This document shows positions 18,540 through 26,905 of a stretch of DNA of 51,639 bases, piece after piece (position 1 is the first letter of the stretch; every line of letters starts with the position of its first letter). The notes beneath the pieces were generated by a model. That model ran no database searches. It was not told the DNA's origin and saw only the letters and a list, made by a program, of their open reading frames with translations. The DNA is from Candidatus Omnitrophota bacterium. GTDB lineage: Bacteria > Omnitrophota > Gorgyraeia > Zapsychrales > JAHFFX01. The stretch lies in NCBI GenBank assembly GCA_023247725.1, contig JAHFFW010000017.1, forward strand, positions 1 to 51,639. The letters run 5' to 3'. The position numbers were made by a program, and so were the translations under genes.

Positions 18540-18600
18540 AACGGCGCCCCAAGTCCTTCGCAGTGTCCTTAAGCGAGGTCGAAGGACTTGGGGCGCCGTT
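18540..18600. terminator. 21-bp perfect hairpin between convergent genes
   Basis: Arms 18540-18560 and 18580-18600 are perfectly complementary, with a 19-base loop. The stem is GC-rich. It lies between the acetyltransferase and a minus-strand gene and probably terminates both. There is no clear T-run. Confidence 0.75.
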
Positions 18601-18670
18601 CGTCGTCGACGCCACATCCAGGGCGATGCTTTTTCCTCAACGCTAAACCGCTATAGACTATTCGCTGAAA

Positions 18671-19258
18671 TTATTGGACGCCCAATTTCTGGCTGGCCTT
18701 GAGCAGGATGGCTTGCATCTTGGGATTTTGCATGAGCTCTTGGGCTTTGGGGTTGTCGCGCAGCTTTTCCACATCATGATGGATGATGGCATCCATTAAT
18801 TCCGGATCTTGAAGCAATTCCATAAATGCAGGATCTTGACCGAGGGCCTGGATATCGCTCATGAGATCCTGATCGGTCATGAGGGTCTTTTGCATATTGG
18901 CAATTTCTTCCGGGGAAAAACTATCCGAAGAAGGCCTTGCACCGGCCCCCGACGATGAAAGGGCCTTGAATTTTCTGGGACTCACGGCATTGGCCGAGGA
19001 TTCATTGACAATGGAGATCACATTCTCGGCGTGAATGGACACATTCCCCATGGACACGGATTCAACCAGATAACGGTCGCCGTCGACACCCACCAGACGC
19101 CCTTTGATCTGGGATCCATCTTGAAGCTGGAAGATCTGGTAGGGAGTTTTGGCAAAGGACCCGGCTCCTTCGGAAAACACAGGAGAAGCTAAGCAAAATC
19201 CAGCGAGCAGGAGGACCAAAAAATTTAAGAAGGGGAGAATTTGAATTGGGATGCGCAT
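18671..19258 (-). CDS. Secreted protein with LQDGSxxxG module and STI1-like C-terminus
   Basis: The product has 195 residues with a signal peptide (about 1-29). The N-terminal module QLQDGSQIKGRLVGVDGDRYLV is a short beta unit also seen in the proteins at 2899 and 50738. A Ser-rich linker (about 95-115) follows. The C-terminal part is helical, with repeated DP/NP turns (GQDPAFMELLQDPELMDAI ... DNPKAQELMQNPKMQAIL). This resembles the DP/STI1 fold of co-chaperones. That likeness is by pattern only. The function is unknown; it is probably periplasmic. Confidence 0.6.
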   Translation of the reverse strand: MRIPIQILPFLNFLVLLLAGFCLASPVFSEGAGSFAKTPYQIFQLQDGSQIKGRLVGVDGDRYLVESVSMGNVSIHAENVISIVNESSANAVSPRKFKALSSSGAGARPSSDSFSPEEIANMQKTLMTDQDLMSDIQALGQDPAFMELLQDPELMDAIIHHDVEKLRDNPKAQELMQNPKMQAILLKASQKLGVQ

Positions 19259-19307
19259 TTGTTTAATACCATTTGCTTTTAACTTTGGTTCAAGTGTACC
19301 ACGCGAT

Positions 19308-20912
19308 TTAAGGAGGAGTCAAACGGGCCTTTAGACGCCGATAATCATTAATCCGTGGATCGGGCCCGACGCGGAAAAGCCAATAAGGATACAGGCCTTG
19401 ATGGATGCAGCCCTCGTACCATTCTTCCGCTAAACGCACGCCAATAACTCGCAGACCATAGTGCTTGAGAAAAAATTGGGAGAATTCCTTTTTGGGATCG
19501 TAGGCTAGAAATCCGGTTGCCGTGATGTAAACGGGAACGCCTTGGGCCAGCAGCATATCCAGTTGTCGACGGAATTCCAGCAGCGATTGATCACCGAGAT
19601 GGAATTCGGAGGCCGGTCGCAAGAGCGTTTGGCGGTGACCGTAATATTCAATGAAAGGATTGATATCAATGGCGATCACCCTGGCATCGGGTTCGGTTTT
19701 ACTGGCGACCCAACCGGCGAATTCGGCTAAGAGTGAACGCTCATGACGAAACAAGAGGATGGGGTAGATATAATTAAAGGTCAGATCAATAATGACACAA
19801 AAGGCGATCACCCCGGTTTGCCAATAAGGGGTTTTTAAACGAATGATTCTTGCCAGGATAAACCCCATGGCCAGACACAAAGAAGGAACGACAATAACGA
19901 AGAAACGCGAAACCGAGGAAAATAAATTACCATAGAATAACGTCGGCACCAAGAACCAGAGAAACAAAAAAAAGAAAACGCGCGGACGTTCCAAGGCCAA
20001 GCAAAGATATCCCAGAAGGGCAACCAATAATCCCAAAATCGAAAAGCTCAATTCAAAATCCTTAAGAACGGCCCATAAAGAAGGAGAAAAAATCCCCCGA
20101 AAATTTTCTTTTAAGCCAACCTGAAAGAACAGGGCCAGCTGCTGCGTGTAATCGTGTGATTTTACCTGCAGCCAAATGGGCAGATGCAAAAACAGGGCGA
20201 CCCCGACGGCCAAGAGCGCCGCCAAAAGAAACCGGCGAAGGCGGCGCCAGCCATTTTGTTTTCTTGATTCCCAGGCCGCTTCCGGTATTTTCGTTCCCGC
20301 AAAATACAAAAAGGAAACAGGCAGGGATAAAAGGATCATATCCTGCAAACGCGTCGCTCCCAGCAATCCAAAACATACGCCGGAGAGGTAAAGATTCTGA
20401 ATTTTGGCGGTCTCTTGATATCTCAGAAGATAAAGCACCGAACTTAAGAAAAAGAATAAGGCAATGGGGTGGCTGATGCCATAAACCGAGACGCCCATGA
20501 AGATCGGATTAACCGATAAGAATAAGGCGGCGCACAACGCGGCCAAGCGGGAAAATAATCGACAGCCAATGAAGTAAAAAATAAGGACGGACAATGAACT
20601 AAAGACGACGCTCATGTAGTTCACGGCCATGACCGGATCATGGAAGGAGAACATCCGGGCAATCCCTTGAAATAAGGCGCTCAAGATAAGGGCCAACGGA
20701 TAACCAAAACCAAATAAGGGGTTAAACTGGCCGCTTTCGAGCAAAGACCTTCCCCGCACGGCCAGCTCAAGGCAGTCTAAATGGTAAGGTCCGACGCTGA
20801 TGAGGGATAGACGGATAAGAAAACTAAAAATGAATAAGGCCAAGGGCAAAACAAGCGGGTGTTTCAGAAGATTGGATAAACCGGCAGGCCAATAAGATAA
20901 GCGAGGACCCAA
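19308..20912 (-). CDS. GT-C-type membrane glycosyltransferase (ArnT/PMT-like)
   Basis: This 534-residue protein has about 11-12 transmembrane helices and a hydrophilic C-terminal domain of about 150 residues. An acidic HLDCLELAVRGRSL loop lies after the first helix, where GT-C enzymes carry the catalytic Asp/Glu. A second loop, ATRLQDMILL, is also typical. Such enzymes move sugars from polyprenyl-phosphate donors onto lipid or protein acceptors at the outer face of the inner membrane. Donor and acceptor cannot be predicted. It lies 49 bases upstream of the 18671 gene on the same strand and may share its transcript. Confidence 0.7.
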   Translation of the reverse strand: MGPRLSYWPAGLSNLLKHPLVLPLALFIFSFLIRLSLISVGPYHLDCLELAVRGRSLLESGQFNPLFGFGYPLALILSALFQGIARMFSFHDPVMAVNYMSVVFSSLSVLIFYFIGCRLFSRLAALCAALFLSVNPIFMGVSVYGISHPIALFFFLSSVLYLLRYQETAKIQNLYLSGVCFGLLGATRLQDMILLSLPVSFLYFAGTKIPEAAWESRKQNGWRRLRRFLLAALLAVGVALFLHLPIWLQVKSHDYTQQLALFFQVGLKENFRGIFSPSLWAVLKDFELSFSILGLLVALLGYLCLALERPRVFFFLFLWFLVPTLFYGNLFSSVSRFFVIVVPSLCLAMGFILARIIRLKTPYWQTGVIAFCVIIDLTFNYIYPILLFRHERSLLAEFAGWVASKTEPDARVIAIDINPFIEYYGHRQTLLRPASEFHLGDQSLLEFRRQLDMLLAQGVPVYITATGFLAYDPKKEFSQFFLKHYGLRVIGVRLAEEWYEGCIHQGLYPYWLFRVGPDPRINDYRRLKARLTPP

Positions 20913-20971
20913 AGCGATTTAAGTCATAGCATTCTCTCACCCCCGGGGTGAGAGGGACCGATTCCAAAAAG

Positions 20972-21025
20972 TGCCGCGGGAGAGAATCGAACTCTCACGC
21001 GGTTTCCCTCATCGGTTTTTGCCTG
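20972..21025 (-). pseudogene. 3' half of a tRNA-Leu gene (remnant)
   Basis: The reverse strand shows a CCGCGGC acceptor 3' strand plus A73, a complete T arm (GAGAG TTCGATT CTCTC) and a long type-II variable region preceded by CAAAAACCG, as in the 3' side of an anticodon loop. No matching GCCGCGG 5' acceptor or D arm lies upstream towards 21057. It differs from the adjacent complete tRNA-Leu, so it is the tail of a different isoacceptor. Confidence 0.6.
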
Positions 21026-21057
21026 CCCTGGCAAGAAATTTACAAAATCAAACTTTG

Positions 21058-21141
21058 TGCCGAGAGAGGGAATCGAACCCTCACGATCTTGCGATCACTG
21101 GTTTTTGAGACCAGCGCGTATACCAGTTCCGCCATCTCGGC
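21058..21141 (-). tRNA. tRNA-Leu (CAA)
   Basis: 84 bases on the minus strand. The acceptor stem pairs GCCGAGA with TCTCGGC. The anticodon arm is CTGGT CTCAAAA ACCAG with anticodon CAA. A long variable arm (TGATCGCAAGATCGT) and the T loop TTCGATT mark it as a type-II leucine tRNA. CCA is not encoded. Confidence 0.93.
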
Positions 21142-21176
21142 ATCATGAGCAATTTTTTTGAGAAATCTTCCTGCGG

Positions 21177-21611
21177 CTAATCAACAAATTTGCGTTTTAC
21201 TTCACTGAGATTGAGATAAAAAATAATCCACCCATGGTAAAAAATTGAAATCCAGCTTTTCAAAGGGGAAGGGATCACGGTTCCCAGGGCGCCATTCAGT
21301 TGAATAAGATCAGCGAGGATGAGCACCTTGCTCAGGATAATCACCGACGAGAAATACAACACAAGTTCATAGGCCAGGCGATTGAATTTGAGGAGTCCAA
21401 TGCCGATGAGGGTGGATATGGTTCCCGTCAGCGCCACAAAAACAAAGACGTTGTTGGTTTGGGTGCTTAGGCCGAAGGCACACGTCACAAGCAAGATTAA
21501 AAGCGAGAGACCGCCGATGAGGATTTCCAAAAAACCCAGCCCTTTAAGGATATTCTCATCTTTGAGAAAGTCACGGATTTCAAAAATTTTTATGTGGGGG
21601 AGACTTTTCAC
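21177..21611 (-). CDS. Small polytopic membrane protein, function unknown
   Basis: About 144 residues from a GTG at 21611-21609, with a short N-terminal cytoplasmic part (KIFEIRDFLKDENILKGLGF) and four hydrophobic helices. The open frame continues upstream to 21674 but that part is the tRNA-Ala gene, so an internal start must be used. No ribosome binding site is clear. It lies between tRNA-Leu and tRNA-Ala on the same strand. No family is recognised. Confidence 0.5.
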   Translation of the reverse strand: MKSLPHIKIFEIRDFLKDENILKGLGFLEILIGGLSLLILLVTCAFGLSTQTNNVFVFVALTGTISTLIGIGLLKFNRLAYELVLYFSSVIILSKVLILADLIQLNGALGTVIPSPLKSWISIFYHGWIIFYLNLSEVKRKFVD

Positions 21612-21632
21612 ATGCCAGAATATTTTACAATA

Positions 21633-21705
21633 TGGAGCTGACGAGGATCGAACTCGTGACCTCCTGCATGCCATGCAGGCGCTCTCCCAGCTGAGCTACA
21701 GCCCC
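21633..21705 (-). tRNA. tRNA-Ala (GGC)
   Basis: 73 bases on the minus strand including the discriminator A. The anticodon arm is CCTGC ATGGCAT GCAGG with anticodon GGC. The acceptor GGGGCTG/CAGCTCC contains the G3-U70 wobble pair that is the alanine identity element. T loop TTCGATC. CCA is not encoded. Confidence 0.95.
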
Positions 21706-21845
21706 TTTTTTATTTGAAACGTCGGGACCCAGGCGCCCTCTCCCGACATTTTAAAAAATACAATTGAATCAAAGATGTGTCAATATATCATCGGTGTTTG
21801 GCTTTGTCAATCAGGCCAGGACAAGAAGGCTTGCCATTAGCTCTA

Positions 21846-21877
21846 TTGTCAATGCGGATTCGGTTACCGGTTGACAA
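21846..21877 (+). promoter_or_regulatory. BirA operator (biotin repressor box)
   Basis: TTGTCAATG (21846-21854), a 14-base spacer, then GGTTGACAA (21869-21877). The reverse complement of the right half is TTGTCAACC, so the left half matches in seven of nine positions. Half-site sequence and 14-base spacing are those of the conserved bacterial BirA operator. It overlaps the -35 of the promoter of an operon that itself encodes an HTH-containing BirA and biotin genes. Confidence 0.8.
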
Positions 21878-21899
21878 TGCTGCTAAAAAAAGTTAGGAT
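21871..21899 (+). promoter_or_regulatory. Promoter of the cysteine desulfurase-bio operon
   Basis: TTGACA (21871-21876), a 17-base spacer and TAGGAT (21894-21899): a perfect -35 with a four-of-six -10, 17 bases upstream of the ATG at 21917. The -35 lies inside the right BirA half-site, so repressor binding would block polymerase. Confidence 0.65.
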
Positions 21900-21916
21900 G
21901 AGGCCAATTAAAGATT

Positions 21917-23068
21917 ATGGAAAAATATTATTTTGATTACGCTTCCACGACTCCCGCCGATCCACAGGTCATTCGGGCCATGGAGCCGTATTTTTTCGAG
22001 CGGTTTGGAAATCCTTCGAGCCCGCACACGATTGGCCAAGAGGCCAAAAAGGCTTTGGAGGATGCCCGGCAAACCGTCGCCGATTTTCTGAATGCCCAGC
22101 CCCAGGAAATTCTTTTCACCTCGGGAGGAACGGAATCCAATAACCATGCCACAATTGGGCAGGGCCGGGCAAGAAAATCCCAAGGGCAGCATATCATTGT
22201 TTCTGCCATAGAACATCACTCCGCCTTGCGTCCGGTAGAATCCCTTCAAAAGGAAGGTTTTCAGGTGAGTTTTCTTCCGGTCGACCGCTATGGATGGCTT
22301 GATCCCGAGCAGGTTATATGCGCTGTTCATGATAAGACCATTCTCATTATCCTTCTGCACGCCAGCAATGAAATTGGAACTCTCCAGGATATCGAAGCAA
22401 TCGGACGATTTGCCACCGAGCGCAAGATGGCCTTCCATGTGGATGCGGTTCAGACCGTAGGGCATCTGCCCGTCGATGTACAAAAGATTGGGTGTTCGAC
22501 GCTGTCCTTGTCCGGGCATAAGCTTTATGGACCCAAAGGAATCGGGGCTCTTTATCTAAGGAAGGGAACGCCGCTTACGAGTTTTCTTCTGGGCGGCGAT
22601 CAGGAACAAGGACGACGCGCTTCGACCCAAAATGTCGCCGGCGCCGTTGGCCTGGCCAAGGCGGTCGAAATTTGCCAGTCACAAATGCTCGAAGAAGCAA
22701 AACTGCAGCGCGAGCTGCGCGATCGGTTGATTCAAAAGATTTCGACCCAAATCCCCGACGCCATTCTCAATGGCCACCCCACCCGACGGCTGCCCAACAA
22801 TGCGCATTTTTCTTTTCCCGGGATTGACAGCGAATCGTTGTTGATGAGTTTGGATCTGGCGGGAATTTGTGCGTCGATGGGGTCCGCGTGCACGTCGGGG
22901 GTGCTCAAAGCCTCCCATGTCTTGACGGCCATCGGATTGAGCGAAGAATTGGCCTTCGGTTCCCTGCGTTTATCCGTCGGACGTTGGACAAGGCCTGACC
23001 ACATTGATTATCTTTCCTCCATCCTCCCTGACACGATCAGGCGCCTGCGAAAGACGGCTTCGATTTAA
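21917..23068 (+). CDS. Cysteine desulfurase (NifS/IscS type)
   Basis: This 383-residue PLP enzyme takes sulfur from cysteine for Fe-S clusters and thiolated cofactors. The PLP Lys is in LSGHKLYGPKG (Lys202), the catalytic Cys loop is GSACTSG (Cys325), and the PLP-anchoring TSGGTESNN is present. It belongs to the NifS/IscS class rather than SufS, by the loop form. It is the first gene behind the BirA-controlled promoter and is followed by birA after five bases. Co-regulation with biotin genes makes sense because biotin synthase consumes Fe-S sulfur (inference). It could also feed MnmA, encoded about 9 kb downstream. Confidence 0.9.
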   Translation: MEKYYFDYASTTPADPQVIRAMEPYFFERFGNPSSPHTIGQEAKKALEDARQTVADFLNAQPQEILFTSGGTESNNHATIGQGRARKSQGQHIIVSAIEHHSALRPVESLQKEGFQVSFLPVDRYGWLDPEQVICAVHDKTILIILLHASNEIGTLQDIEAIGRFATERKMAFHVDAVQTVGHLPVDVQKIGCSTLSLSGHKLYGPKGIGALYLRKGTPLTSFLLGGDQEQGRRASTQNVAGAVGLAKAVEICQSQMLEEAKLQRELRDRLIQKISTQIPDAILNGHPTRRLPNNAHFSFPGIDSESLLMSLDLAGICASMGSACTSGVLKASHVLTAIGLSEELAFGSLRLSVGRWTRPDHIDYLSSILPDTIRRLRKTASI

Positions 23069-23073
23069 CGATC

Positions 23074-24030
23074 ATGCAAGAACAAATCCTCCAATTTCTC
23101 AAAGAACATGACGGTTACCTTTCTGGTGAAGAGATCAGCCATTCTCTCAAGATGAGCCGTACCGCTATCTGGAAGTACATGCAAGAATTAAGAAAAGTCG
23201 GATATGAAATCGTGGCGGTGCCGCATTTGGGTTATAAGATTGTTTCCGTTCCGGATAAATTGTTCCCCTGGGAAATCCAATTTGGTCTGGGAACCAAGGT
23301 CATGGGACAAAAGATCGTGTACGAGGAAACCTTGACCTCGACGATGGATACGGCCTTCGAGCTGGCGGTTGCGGGATCCCCGGAAGGCACTCTCGTGTGT
23401 TCGGAAAGCCAAACCCATGGCCGCGGACGAATGGGAAGGACCTGGATTTCACCAAAATCCAAGGGAATTTACCTGTCGTTGATTTTACGACCGAAGCTGC
23501 CGCCCATGGAAACCGCCAAATTGACATTGTTGACCGCGGTTGTTGTCAGTGAAGCCATCCAAAAGATTTGCGGTTTCGAAGTTCAAATCAAATGGCCCAA
23601 TGATCTTTTGGTGGGGAGGAAAAAATTGGCCGGCATCCTGACCGAGTTGCACGCTGATCCTGACCGGGTCAAATTTGTGGTGGTGGGAATTGGATTGAAC
23701 GTCAATACCCAGAGCCATCAATTGCCGCCGGGATCAACCTCGCTAAAACTTGAAACCGGACAGACATGGTCACGGGTTAGCCTCATCCAGGAAATGCTTA
23801 AGGAATGGGAACAATGGTATAGCCAATTCACTCGCCGGGGATTTGAACCGATTCTAAAACGTTGGAAAGAATTGTCAGTCACTTTAGGGAGGCGCGTGCG
23901 CGTCAGCGACCCGTCAGGAGTGATCGAAGGGGAGGCCAAAGACATTGACACCGACGGAGGTTTGCTCATCCGTTTGGATTCCGGCCTTATCCTCAAGCGC
24001 ATGGCCGGTGATGTCATGTGGGCGCAGTAG
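23074..24030 (+). CDS. birA: Bifunctional biotin ligase / biotin operon repressor
   Basis: This 318-residue class II BirA has an N-terminal winged helix (about 1-60; EEISHSLKMSRTAIWKYMQELR) and a ligase core with HGRGRMGRTW (biotinyl-AMP loop) and KWPNDLLVGRKKLAGIL. A C-terminal SH3-like cap (LGRRVRVSDPSGVIEGEAKDID) completes the enzyme. It biotinylates carboxylase carrier domains and, loaded with biotinyl-AMP, represses biotin genes. A matching operator lies in front of its own operon. Confidence 0.95.
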   Translation: MQEQILQFLKEHDGYLSGEEISHSLKMSRTAIWKYMQELRKVGYEIVAVPHLGYKIVSVPDKLFPWEIQFGLGTKVMGQKIVYEETLTSTMDTAFELAVAGSPEGTLVCSESQTHGRGRMGRTWISPKSKGIYLSLILRPKLPPMETAKLTLLTAVVVSEAIQKICGFEVQIKWPNDLLVGRKKLAGILTELHADPDRVKFVVVGIGLNVNTQSHQLPPGSTSLKLETGQTWSRVSLIQEMLKEWEQWYSQFTRRGFEPILKRWKELSVTLGRRVRVSDPSGVIEGEAKDIDTDGGLLIRLDSGLILKRMAGDVMWAQ

Positions 24031-24034
24031 ATCA

Positions 24035-25207
24035 ATGAATGATCTTGAATTACAGGAATCTCTTCGAGAGATCGAACGTCAGGGCCTCTGCCGGAATTTA
24101 CGGCTAACCGAAGGACCGCAAAGTCGTGAAATCACGATGAACGGCCAAAAGGTCTTGAACTTTTGTTCCAATAATTATTTGGGGCTCGCGGATCATCCGC
24201 AATTGCGTTTGGCGGCCATCCGTGCGATTGAAGCGGAAGGGGTTGGCTCGGGGGCTTCCCGGTTAGTTTGCGGCCATATGAGGGCTCATCAAAAATTGGA
24301 AGCGCGCCTGGCCGGGTTCAAAGGCACGCCGAGCGCGTTGGTTTTCAGTACCGGATATATGGCGAATGTGGGAATCCTCGCGAGTATTTGTGAACGCGGT
24401 GACATCATTTTTTCTGACCGGCTGAACCACGCCTCCATCGTGGATGGAAGCTTGCTCAGTCAGGCTGTGTTCAAACGATATCCTCATAAGGACATGGCGA
24501 CTCTCGAAGAATGGTTGAAATCCGCCGGCGGATTTCGTCGACGGCTTATTGTGACTGACAGTGTCTTCAGCATGGATGGAGACATCGCTCCGTTAGACCA
24601 AATCGTTGAACTTGCGCAAAGATATGATGCCATGGTGATGGTGGATGAGGCGCATGCCTTTGGCGTTTTGGGTCAGCATGGCAAAGGGGCGGTTGAACAT
24701 TTTCATTTGGAAGGAAAGGTTGACATCCAAATGGGAACGCTCAGCAAGGCCGCCGGCGTTTTTGGGGCTTATTGTTGTGGATCATCCGAATTGATCCAAT
24801 TCCTGGTCAACCGGGCGCGGAGTTTTATTTACACGACTGCCATGCCACCGGCGATCGCGGCGGCGGCAACGGCGGCGATTGATCTCTTGGAACGCGAACC
24901 CCAGCGTCGAGAAAATCTCTGGAAAAATTCCGTGTATGTTCGAACCGAATTGCAGCGGATGGGATTTTCCACCCTCGAATCGCAAACGCCCATCATCCCT
25001 TTGATTGTCAAGGATTCGCAAAAGGCCGTAGAATTCTCTCAAAGGCTATTGGAATCAGGAATTTTTGTCCAGGCCATCCGGCCTCCGACGGTCCCAAACA
25101 ATACCGCCCGTCTGAGGGTCACGGTGATGGCGACCCACACCAAGGAAGATTTGGATTGCCTGCTGGGCGCTATTCGCACCGTGGGAAAACACTTATGCCT
25201 TATCTGA
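24035..25207 (+). CDS. bioF: 8-amino-7-oxononanoate synthase
   Basis: From the ATG at 24035 the product has 390 residues. It is an alpha-oxoamine synthase that condenses pimeloyl-thioester with alanine. PLP Lys238 is in GTLSKAAGVFGAY, VDEAHAFGVLG binds the PLP ring, and NFCSNNYLGLADHP is the family N-terminus. 2-Amino-3-ketobutyrate CoA ligase (Kbl) is a close relative, but the position between birA and bioH/bioC supports BioF. An in-frame start at 23945 would run inside birA and was rejected. It begins four bases after birA. Confidence 0.9.
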   Translation: MNDLELQESLREIERQGLCRNLRLTEGPQSREITMNGQKVLNFCSNNYLGLADHPQLRLAAIRAIEAEGVGSGASRLVCGHMRAHQKLEARLAGFKGTPSALVFSTGYMANVGILASICERGDIIFSDRLNHASIVDGSLLSQAVFKRYPHKDMATLEEWLKSAGGFRRRLIVTDSVFSMDGDIAPLDQIVELAQRYDAMVMVDEAHAFGVLGQHGKGAVEHFHLEGKVDIQMGTLSKAAGVFGAYCCGSSELIQFLVNRARSFIYTTAMPPAIAAAATAAIDLLEREPQRRENLWKNSVYVRTELQRMGFSTLESQTPIIPLIVKDSQKAVEFSQRLLESGIFVQAIRPPTVPNNTARLRVTVMATHTKEDLDCLLGAIRTVGKHLCLI

Positions 25208-26016
25208 ACGGCCCGTCGGGCATTGTTTGGCATTATGAGGAGGTCGGAAAAGGACAAACGATTATTTTCTTACACGGTTGGGGCGTTAGCAGCCAGATTT
25301 GGACTCAGCAGTTGGGATTCTTTTCTCGGACTCATCGCGTCCTGGCCTTAGATTTGCCTGGGCATGGCTTAAGCAACCGGAAAAAAATCACCTTTGATTC
25401 CATGGTCAACGATATCGATTTTTTCGTCAAGGCAAAAGAAGAAAAATCATTGCACCTGGTGGCAAGCTCCTTCGGAGGCTTAATCGCGATCCTGATTGCG
25501 TTTTTGCCGCAGGTCAAAAGCCTCACCTTGGTTGGCGCACTGCCGAAATTTCTTCAATCATCCGATTATCCTTATGGCCTGGCCCCGGAACGCGTGGCCA
25601 AGCTCAGAGCCCAGCTCGTCAAGGATTACCCCTCGATCGTGCAGATTTTTTTTCGTTCTCTTTTTACATCGAAAGAACGTCAAGGCGAATGGTTCCGTTG
25701 GCTAGAATCATTCCGTGCCCAACAAAAGGTTCCACAAAAAAGGGCTTTGGAACGATTGCTGGATATGATCGAAAAGGAGGATCGGCGCAAGGAATTTCTT
25801 CAGCTTCAGCTTCCTCTATTATTGGTGAATGGAACCGAAGATGCCATTTGTCCTTTGCCCGGGGCGGTTTATTTGAAAAAGCAAAAGCCGCACGCCCGGC
25901 TGGAATTGTTTGAAGATTGTGGGCATTTCCCGTTTCTTTCGCATCCAGAGAAGTTTAATAAACTCTTGGAAGATTTTCTCAAGGAAGTAAAACCTTCGCT
26001 CTCCGCCAGGAGATAG
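25195..26016 (+). CDS. bioH: Alpha/beta hydrolase, probable pimeloyl-ACP methyl ester esterase
   Basis: From the ATG at 25195 the product has 273 residues, overlapping bioF by 13 bases. Nucleophile Ser92 is in ASSFGG, the acid is in NGTEDAICP, the His is in CGHFPFLSHPEKF, and the oxyanion loop is FLHGWGVSSQIW. In the pathway BioH removes the methyl group from pimeloyl-ACP methyl ester before BioF acts. The assignment rests on the fold and the position between bioF and bioC; alternative esterases (BioG, BioK, BioJ) fill this role elsewhere. Confidence 0.75.
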   Translation: MPYLNGPSGIVWHYEEVGKGQTIIFLHGWGVSSQIWTQQLGFFSRTHRVLALDLPGHGLSNRKKITFDSMVNDIDFFVKAKEEKSLHLVASSFGGLIAILIAFLPQVKSLTLVGALPKFLQSSDYPYGLAPERVAKLRAQLVKDYPSIVQIFFRSLFTSKERQGEWFRWLESFRAQQKVPQKRALERLLDMIEKEDRRKEFLQLQLPLLLVNGTEDAICPLPGAVYLKKQKPHARLELFEDCGHFPFLSHPEKFNKLLEDFLKEVKPSLSARR

Positions 26017-26028
26017 GCGCGATCAACC

Positions 26029-26814
26029 ATGCCTATCAAAATTATCAATCAAAAAGTTTGTAAGGCATTCTCCGACGCTGCCGGCCAATATGAGCAGTTA
26101 ACCAGCTTGCATAAAGACATTGGACGCGAGCTTATCAAGCGCATCCGAGCCCCGAACGATGCTCCCTCGATTTTGGATGTGGGAATGGGGACCGGGTGGT
26201 TGACGGGTCAGTTGTGCTCTTTTTTTCCTCAGTCACTTGTTGTGGGAGTGGATTTTGCGCCAGGGATGATTGAGGTGGCTTCTCGGCTCAATGAGGAAGA
26301 GTTTACCATCATCGGAGCCGACGCCAGGTGTCTTCCTTTCAGAAGTGAAACGTTCGATGTCATTGTTTCCAATCTGGCCTACCATTGGCTGGAGGATTTG
26401 CCGTCGGCGTTTGCGCAATGTCATCGTACACTAAAAAAAGGCGGAATATTGGGATTGACGATGTGCGGCCGGCAAACCTTCGATGAATTGTTCCTCGCCC
26501 TGGAAAAAACACAAGGCCCGGGAGAAATATTCGCCATCCGCCGCCTGCCACCCGAAGAATTGATTGCCGAATCTTTGCAAAAGGCAGGCTTCAAAAACGC
26601 GGAGATCAAGCAAGAGCAAAAGCGACTCCGGTTCTCCGAGATGATGGGATTGATTCAATGGATCAAGGATATCGGGGCTAATGCGCTCGCCCAGGACATA
26701 TATATAGGGAAGGCATGGCTCAAGAGGGCCAGCGAGTACTACAACCAACATTGCAAAGATCGCCTCGGGATTTATGCGACCTTTGAGGTGGTTTGGGTTG
26801 TGGCGAAAAAATAA
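26029..26814 (+). CDS. bioC: Malonyl-ACP O-methyltransferase
   Basis: This 261-residue class I SAM methyltransferase has motif I at ILDVGMGTGWLTG, a post-I acidic strand VVGVDFAPGMI, and NLAYHWLEDLP typical of BioC. The N-terminal helix KAFSDAAGQYEQ is the family start. BioC methylates malonyl-ACP to begin pimelate synthesis. Together with the neighbouring BioH it implies the BioC-BioH route to pimeloyl-ACP. Confidence 0.88.
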   Translation: MPIKIINQKVCKAFSDAAGQYEQLTSLHKDIGRELIKRIRAPNDAPSILDVGMGTGWLTGQLCSFFPQSLVVGVDFAPGMIEVASRLNEEEFTIIGADARCLPFRSETFDVIVSNLAYHWLEDLPSAFAQCHRTLKKGGILGLTMCGRQTFDELFLALEKTQGPGEIFAIRRLPPEELIAESLQKAGFKNAEIKQEQKRLRFSEMMGLIQWIKDIGANALAQDIYIGKAWLKRASEYYNQHCKDRLGIYATFEVVWVVAKK

Positions 26815-26821
26815 ACTGAAG

Positions 26822-26896
26822 TGTGACTCGTGACCCGTGATCCGTTAACCTGCCTGCGGTAGCAGGCGAGTTACTGGTCACGAGCGACGGGTTACC
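26822..26896. repeat. Imperfect palindrome between bioC and bioDA
   Basis: CTCGTGACC (26827-26835) pairs with GGTCACGAG (26877-26885), and CCTGC/GCAGG form an inner stem. CGTGA-type words recur across the element. It could be a REP-like intergenic repeat or weak terminator. It interrupts the otherwise tight bio gene spacing. Confidence 0.4.
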
Positions 26897-26905
26897 CATA
26901 GACTA

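Noticed and set aside
20948-21148. 66-codon plus-strand ORF across the tRNA-Leu genes
   Set aside because: It translates the antisense of tRNA sequences; the region is RNA-coding on the minus strand.
21382-21717. 111-codon plus-strand ORF ending over tRNA-Ala
   Set aside because: Its C-terminus is antisense tRNA-Ala, a known source of spurious proteins.
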